Shown: positions 59,043 to 64,000 of the stretch, one piece after another
How positions within the stretch are numbered: position 1 is the stretch's first letter
Layout: each line of letters starts with the position of its first letter
Assembly: GCA_016290875.1 (NCBI GenBank)
Contig: JAEEVL010000018.1
Coordinates: 1 to 64,000 of the forward strand
DNA length: 64,000 bases
Direction of reading: 5' to 3'
Source: Ruminococcus sp.
GTDB taxonomy: Bacteria; Bacillota; Clostridia; Oscillospirales; Ruminococcaceae
Translations under genes and position numbers: made by a program
The notes under the pieces: generated by a model
The model's database searches: none
What the model saw: the letters and a program-made list of their open reading frames with translations, nothing else
What the model was told of the DNA's origin: nothing

Positions 59043-60163
59043 TTAATCAACTCCCTTATCAAGTTTACAAATATATCTATTTCGCTATAATCGTTAAAAA
59101 AGCTTAAACTAACTCTAACTGCTCCTGTTTTTACAGTATTAATTGTTTCGTGGGCCTTTATAGCACAGTGTATTCCGCCCCTAACGCAAATATCATTATC
59201 ACTAAGATATTTTACGACAGCACTTGATGAAATCTTATTAATATTAAAGCAGAATGTAGAGAGACGCTTTCTGTTTTGGTTGTAAATGATAACTTCTGGA
59301 ACATTAGAAAGCTGTTCTATAAAATAGTTTGTAAGTTTATTTTCTTTGTCTCTAATAGTATCGATGTTTTGATTGATATAATCTATTGAATTCTTCAAGG
59401 ACCATATTGCAGGCATATTAAGAGTCCCTGCTTCATATGCTTCTGGGAAGATATGTGGATTGGTATAATTATCACCGTTTATACCTGTACCACCTTGGAT
59501 TAAGGGCTCTATTTTTAGGTTTTGGCAACAAACTAGGCCTCCAACACCAGGAACTGAATATAAGTCTTTGTGGCCTGTAAATGCGACATAATTAATACAA
59601 TCCCTTTGCATATCAATTGATTTTTTTCCGGCACCTTGTGAAGCATCAACAAAAACAGTGATATTATTATCTGATAAAATTTTAGAAATTATTGATGAAA
59701 AAACATATTGACCAGTAAGGTTGCTTGCAAGTGTAGAAATATAGAGTTTAGTATTATTTGTGATTACTTTTGTGATGTTATGCGGTTCGTTATATATAAT
59801 AGATTCTGGAATAACAGTATAATCAATTATACCAAGCTCTTTTAGCTTATTTATAGGCCTGAAAACGGCATTGTGTTCATAAGGGCTAATCAAAACATGA
59901 TCGCCTTTATTTAAGAATCCGTGCAAAAACATATTGATTGCTTCAGTAGAATTCTTAGTAAAAATAACACTGGAATTATTCGGAGAATTAAAGAACTCAG
60001 CTACAGTCTTTCTTGCCTGATAAAGCATTCTTGATGCATCTATAGCTGCTTTATAGCTTCCTCTTCCCGGGCTAACTCCTATATCATTCATGTAATGAAG
60101 AAAGCTTTCTAATGAAACGTCTGGTTTATTACGGGACGTTGCTGCATAATCAAAATAAATCAT
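59033..60163 (-). CDS. Cysteine desulfurase (DndA/NifS-like class V aminotransferase)
   Basis: The 376-residue PLP enzyme has FTKNSTEAINM (about 68-78), PYEHNAVFRP with the conserved His97, FVDASQGAGK (171-180), the PLP-binding GHK (197-199) and the active-site Cys333 in VRGGIHCAIKAHE. All elements of a working desulfurase are present. Its length and overlap (4 bases, ATGA) with the PAPS-reductase-like gene suggest a dedicated sulfur donor, as DndA/SspA is in phosphorothioation systems. ATG at 60163 rather than the upstream one inside the neighbour was used. Confidence 0.88.
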   Translation of the reverse strand: MIYFDYAATSRNKPDVSLESFLHYMNDIGVSPGRGSYKAAIDASRMLYQARKTVAEFFNSPNNSSVIFTKNSTEAINMFLHGFLNKGDHVLISPYEHNAVFRPINKLKELGIIDYTVIPESIIYNEPHNITKVITNNTKLYISTLASNLTGQYVFSSIISKILSDNNITVFVDASQGAGKKSIDMQRDCINYVAFTGHKDLYSVPGVGGLVCCQNLKIEPLIQGGTGINGDNYTNPHIFPEAYEAGTLNMPAIWSLKNSIDYINQNIDTIRDKENKLTNYFIEQLSNVPEVIIYNQNRKRLSTFCFNINKISSSAVVKYLSDNDICVRGGIHCAIKAHETINTVKTGAVRVSLSFFNDYSEIDIFVNLIRELIKCT

Positions 60164-61815
60164 ATATCTTCCTCGTCTTTTTTCTTTGCCGCTAAAACCT
60201 GACAAGTAATACATCCATTATAAAATTTCGCAATACAGCGAGAACATATATTTAGATTTTGGGGACACTTTGTCTCATCAATTTGATACCGTATTTCTCC
60301 AAAAGTATTAATCGCTCCATGTGGACAAATGGAATCACAAGCAGAACATCGTATACAATATTGGTATTTTCTCATTTGACATTTTAGTCGATTCACAAGT
60401 AGCTTCCAGTCAATTCCAGGAGCCGGGAGAACTTTTAAAACGGTTGTTCCCCAAGTGATTACTAAATCGCATACTTTTCTTTCTTTAAAAGAATTACCTT
60501 CTGAGTCAATTCCTGCTTGTTCTGTTATGGTTAGATATGTCGCGTTATCTTTGTCCAGTATCGATATTTGTCCAAATGGTTTAATATATTCAATAATTTC
60601 TTTGGTAATCTTTCTTTTAATAATTATATTTCTTGCACGATCAGAAAGATTACAAGGTGTATCAGCTATTGTAACATTTCGAGTTTCTAAGCCAGTTGGA
60701 TCTTTTCTTGTTTTCCATTTTCCATTCTCAACGTAATCAGCTACATCGGTTTTACCTGTTTTTTCTGCAAAATCGTATAATAAATCACGCCATTTTTTAG
60801 CCAACTCAGGATAGTAGATTTCCGTTAGCATGGTTGACCAGTTGGAATTGTTTGGGCAGCACCAACAGCCTACTCTTTTGTAACCGTATCGGTAAGCATC
60901 GTTGAAAGTGATACCTTTATATAGCATATACAGCCATACGTCACAATCATCCCATTCAATTATAGGCATTGCATTTATCTGCGAGCCGATTTTTGAATGA
61001 TCCTGTGTTCTCTCGTATTTCTGTCTTTCTTTTGATTCACTATGTCTGATTCCAAGAAAAGATAAGCTGTTACCGTTGAGATTTTGATACTCGTTATTCA
61101 GATTTGAGGTTTTAAAAATAGTACAACACCAACGTTGAAATTTACTAGGTGGGCCGAATATTTTACAAAGCTTGAAAAAGTCTTTTTCAGTCTCGCTTGG
61201 AATCATAGGTGTAAAAGGATTCTCCTGACGGAAATAATTATCTACATAAGTATGAGTAGCTGGAAATTCCAATGTAGTATCTCCGAAGAAATGTATTATA
61301 CGTTCATCCTGCAAGGCATCTCTAACCAAACGGCTTACTACCGTAGAATCCTTTCCGCCTGAAAAAGACACTGTTGGAATATACGATATATCTTTATTGC
61401 TATACTGTTCTGTTAGGTTTGAAATATAGTTTTCTGCTTCATAAATCAGTTCATTGATGTAGCGTTCATTGGCGGTAACATATGATTCATGATTTATTAT
61501 AACATCATCTTTAATCACTTCATCGCGTAGTAATTCAGCCACTTCTAGATGCTGTTTGTTTTTATAGTACTCAATATATGGTAATCGAATTCGTTTTCCA
61601 TCAACAAGGTAATAACTATTGCCAAGATACCATATATTTTTACTATTATAGTCTTCTTTCATAATACATGAGAGGAGTTTCTTCTCTTGTGTAAAAACAG
61701 GGTTACAGATTCCATTTGTACTTATACTTTTACATTTGGAATTACACAGTGTACATGTATTATTATTGATAATTGGTACTCCACAATTATTGCACCAATA
61801 AACTGATTTTGACAT
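60160..61815 (-). CDS. PAPS-reductase-like protein with zinc ribbon and two iron-sulfur clusters (DndC/SspD-like)
   Basis: The 551-residue protein has an N-terminal zinc ribbon (Cys8, 11, 21, 24). The PP-loop ATP-pyrophosphatase domain has FSGGKDSTVV (151-160), FGDTTLEFPAT, QRWCCTIFKT and VGCWCCPNNSNW. Its C-terminus is ferredoxin-like with CIRCSACDSICPHGAI (Cys487, 490, 493, 497) and a second Cys group (517, 524, 527, 535, 538). DndC and SspD are PAPS-reductase-like enzymes that activate DNA with ATP for sulfur insertion, but neither is usually described with this N-terminal zinc ribbon. Archaeal PAPS-reductase-ferredoxin proteins share the layout. It begins at the stop of the preceding gene (TAATG). 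Confidence 0.85.
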   Translation of the reverse strand: MSKSVYWCNNCGVPIINNNTCTLCNSKCKSISTNGICNPVFTQEKKLLSCIMKEDYNSKNIWYLGNSYYLVDGKRIRLPYIEYYKNKQHLEVAELLRDEVIKDDVIINHESYVTANERYINELIYEAENYISNLTEQYSNKDISYIPTVSFSGGKDSTVVSRLVRDALQDERIIHFFGDTTLEFPATHTYVDNYFRQENPFTPMIPSETEKDFFKLCKIFGPPSKFQRWCCTIFKTSNLNNEYQNLNGNSLSFLGIRHSESKERQKYERTQDHSKIGSQINAMPIIEWDDCDVWLYMLYKGITFNDAYRYGYKRVGCWCCPNNSNWSTMLTEIYYPELAKKWRDLLYDFAEKTGKTDVADYVENGKWKTRKDPTGLETRNVTIADTPCNLSDRARNIIIKRKITKEIIEYIKPFGQISILDKDNATYLTITEQAGIDSEGNSFKERKVCDLVITWGTTVLKVLPAPGIDWKLLVNRLKCQMRKYQYCIRCSACDSICPHGAINTFGEIRYQIDETKCPQNLNICSRCIAKFYNGCITCQVLAAKKKDEEDI

Positions 61816-64000
61816 TACTCTTTTCCTTCCATCAGGTCTTCTAACAATGAAAGAAGAACCTGAACTTTTTCATCATATGAAATAGATAATCCATAGTTAT
61901 TGAAAGTATTATGGATTTTGTTTTTTAATGTTAAACTTAGCGTGCTTAAGTCGCTTCTATCAAATACAAGTGATTTTTCAGTTCCACTTGCGGTTGAGAT
62001 TGTAACTTTAGATTCAGATTCGCTTAAACTATCTTCTTCATGATAAAGATCTAATTTAGTCTTAATTTCGTTTAAACGATCGACAAAATCATATTTATGT
62101 GAATCGTTCCAATAAATAATCTCAAATCCAGTTAATGTTTTTGTTAGCTGCATAACTATGCTATAGTCATCTTGATCTGAGTTTAAATTACTAACTAGCT
62201 CTAAAAAAGCGTTTGTATAGTAATCAAAAGACTTTGTTCGTTTGGATTTCCATTTCTTTTCATAATTAGAGCATAGCATCTTACCTGCGGAAATATTGTT
62301 AGGAGCATCAAAGATTTCAAAGATTGATGAAACAACTTCTCTTGATAAGGCATTTACTGCGTCTTCTAACTCGCTTTTAATCTTAACAATTTGATCTATT
62401 GCGTTATCATATGAACTGCCTAGACTTTTAATGCCTGAAAAGATGAACGAGGAATAATTTGCAGTTGATTTACTAATTATGCTTCTATATTGTTTAGCTT
62501 TTTCGGAAATATAAACTTCTGTTGTACGAGCGAACTTTGGAACATTCTTAAAATGTAAAAGCATTCCATCATAAATAGCTTTAAGTCTATTTTTGCTAAG
62601 AGTACTTTCAACAATATACTCATGAAAAATATTTTCCAGAGAGTTGAGAAAATCAAGCTGCTCACCTGACCAATTAGCAATAGTAAACGTAAAATCTGAA
62701 GGTCTTCTTACAATTTCTTCAAAAAGTTCAACAGTTAATTCCTTTTCAACGCCATGGCTACTAATGATCAATGACTTTTTATATGGGATTAAGAAATGGG
62801 CAAGTAATAACGATAAATATCCATTTCTTAATCCAAACGGAGGCTCTTTTAATAAATTAATGACTTTTTCAAAGTCAACAATTTCATTTTTAGCTTTTTC
62901 AATAAAACCTTCAATTCTGTTTTTCACCAATACATGGGTGCTTGCTCCGTCAGGAACAGTATTTAGTTCAACATCCTCTTCAGTTGTTATGAAGCCGTTT
63001 TTCACTAATACTGATCGAATAGCTATATAATCAGGTGATAAATATGGAACTGAATAGTAGTTAGATGCATTTTCCCCAGAAAGAATATTAGCTATGGCAT
63101 TTTTCTTTGCTGACATAATACTTCCTGAGATTATATTTTTATTGATTAATTCGTTGTTAACAATAAGAGTATTTGGAAACGAATCATACATGATTTTGCT
63201 TGCTGCATTAGATAATTCTCTTAAAGATTTTATATCTGCTACCGTTTTTCCATCAATTACTATAGTATTTGATCCTTCAAATGTATTTTTCCATTGATTA
63301 ATAATTTCCGTAATATTCAGGCGATATTCATCTTTGTAATAATCAAGTTCTTTTTCGAATGCAGGATCTTTTGAGATATATTCGCTTTTTTTGCTATCCA
63401 AATACTTGATGGCGATATATTTCTTTATATATTCTGTTAAAACGGATGTTTCATTACTAACAAACATAATTGATCTTTTTATATCTTTGGATATATTGAG
63501 TATTTCATCCATATCGTCATCGGGATTTGATAGCAACATTATAAGAATGCCATCATAATACTTTCCAAATTTGTTTAAAAAGGCCTTTTTTTGCAGATCC
63601 TGTAGTGTTGCAAATGACGGAACAAAAATCCTTGATATCTTATAAACCCTATTGTAATCGTAAGGATATAGAACAAAATCAATAAATTCATCGTTTAGTG
63701 TATTTACTGTCGATTCAACACTTACGGTTTGACATTCATCGTTTATAATCTCTTCAACGTCAAATATGCTTGCTTCAAAGAAATCATATCTGTCATATGC
63801 TCCGGAGTACTTAATTATTTTTCTTTCGCATAATCTTTCTAAAGCATTTGTTATAATATCCTTTGGCAAATCTATTACATTAACAATTGTTGTCTTGTTG
63901 GCTATTAATGCGCTAGGATCATTAATTATACCAATTGTGGCTATAACTTTAAGTATTTTTGTCTCAGGTGTATCATCATCAGATGAAGAATGATTTTTCG
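61815..64000 (-). CDS. Large protein of unknown family, C-terminal 727 residues (runs off the window)
   Basis: The frame is open to the window edge; a TTG at 63869 is not a convincing start. The visible part contains ILKVIATIGIINDP and ITNALERLCERKII, which look like a winged-helix segment, then SFATLQDLQKKAFLNK, GIMSAKKN-type helices, and PPFGLRNGYLSLLLAHFLIPY. Similar PPxGxR segments are seen in the C-terminal halves of large defence-island ATPases, but no Walker motif is inside the window, so this is only a suggestion. It is the first visible gene of the sulfur-modification operon and shares its stop with the start of the next gene. Confidence 0.7.
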   Translation of the reverse strand, partial: KNHSSSDDDTPETKILKVIATIGIINDPSALIANKTTIVNVIDLPKDIITNALERLCERKIIKYSGAYDRYDFFEASIFDVEEIINDECQTVSVESTVNTLNDEFIDFVLYPYDYNRVYKISRIFVPSFATLQDLQKKAFLNKFGKYYDGILIMLLSNPDDDMDEILNISKDIKRSIMFVSNETSVLTEYIKKYIAIKYLDSKKSEYISKDPAFEKELDYYKDEYRLNITEIINQWKNTFEGSNTIVIDGKTVADIKSLRELSNAASKIMYDSFPNTLIVNNELINKNIISGSIMSAKKNAIANILSGENASNYYSVPYLSPDYIAIRSVLVKNGFITTEEDVELNTVPDGASTHVLVKNRIEGFIEKAKNEIVDFEKVINLLKEPPFGLRNGYLSLLLAHFLIPYKKSLIISSHGVEKELTVELFEEIVRRPSDFTFTIANWSGEQLDFLNSLENIFHEYIVESTLSKNRLKAIYDGMLLHFKNVPKFARTTEVYISEKAKQYRSIISKSTANYSSFIFSGIKSLGSSYDNAIDQIVKIKSELEDAVNALSREVVSSIFEIFDAPNNISAGKMLCSNYEKKWKSKRTKSFDYYTNAFLELVSNLNSDQDDYSIVMQLTKTLTGFEIIYWNDSHKYDFVDRLNEIKTKLDLYHEEDSLSESESKVTISTASGTEKSLVFDRSDLSTLSLTLKNKIHNTFNNYGLSISYDEKVQVLLSLLEDLMEGKE

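Overview
The window looks like a chromosome segment from a Gram-positive, spore-forming, anaerobic Clostridia of the Ruminococcus/Oscillospiraceae type. Evidence: three secreted proteins carry dockerin modules; the sporulation genes spoIIGA-sigE and a BofA-like gene are present; oxygen handling is by rubrerythrin and a flavin reductase/double-rubredoxin protein; glycolysis uses a pyrophosphate-type phosphofructokinase; and vitamin uptake is by an ECF transporter. Nearly all core genes have AGGAGG-like ribosome sites, and many have sigma-A promoters of the TTGACx-17-TATAAT kind, which fixed several start codons. All functions are read from sequence alone; no searches were run.

Layout. 1-760: 5' end of a Fic-family gene with a repeat-rich control region, then tRNA-Trp. 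888-4150: greA-lysS and a coiled-coil membrane protein. 4268-9412: two secreted dockerin/leucine-rich-repeat proteins and two small membrane or unknown proteins, then trmB. 10202-17511: an AraC regulator, then a cobalamin riboswitch operon encoding two surface proteins built from transcobalamin-like modules plus a complete ECF transporter (T, fused A-A, S). 17515-24229: a minus-strand block (PPi-PFK, rubrerythrin, small alarmone synthetase, acyl-CoA ligase, zinc-ribbon protein, pyrimidine-nucleoside phosphorylase). 24307-25477: a four-gene small-protein operon ending in bofA. 25577-33326: phosphoesterase, SulP transporter, TetR regulator, MTA/SAH nucleosidase, dockerin protein, high-molecular-weight rubredoxin, DEAD-box helicase and a 37-residue membrane peptide. 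33441-34982: spoIIGA-sigE. 35134-42974: a tight recJ-relA-MBL hydrolase-hemZ-rlmD operon.

From about 43,015 to the window end the character changes. The DNA is visibly more AT-rich, every gene is on the minus strand, and the content is that of an accessory defence island. It begins with a PIN-domain gene bracketed by a 68-bp direct repeat, a truncated SIMPL gene, a KAP-family NTPase, and a three-module ADP-ribose protein (macro + NADAR + ADP-ribosylglycohydrolase). A long, overlapping gene cluster follows, running off the window. In order of transcription it encodes a large protein of unknown family, a PAPS-reductase-like (DndC/SspD-like) protein with zinc-ribbon and ferredoxin modules, a cysteine desulfurase, a DUF3343 sulfur-carrier-like protein, a PLD-like/SF2 helicase, a 52-residue protein, a DndD-like SMC ATPase, two unrecognised proteins and a DUF262-DUF1524 nuclease of the GmrSD/SspE type.

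Taken together the last cluster looks like a self-contained sulfur-based DNA modification and restriction system. It resembles Dnd and Ssp phosphorothioation but has a different composition: no recognisable DndB, DndE, SspB or SspC, and its own sulfur-carrier candidate. This is the best candidate for an undescribed system here; the transcobalamin-like B12 uptake operon and the macro-NADAR-ARH fusion come next.
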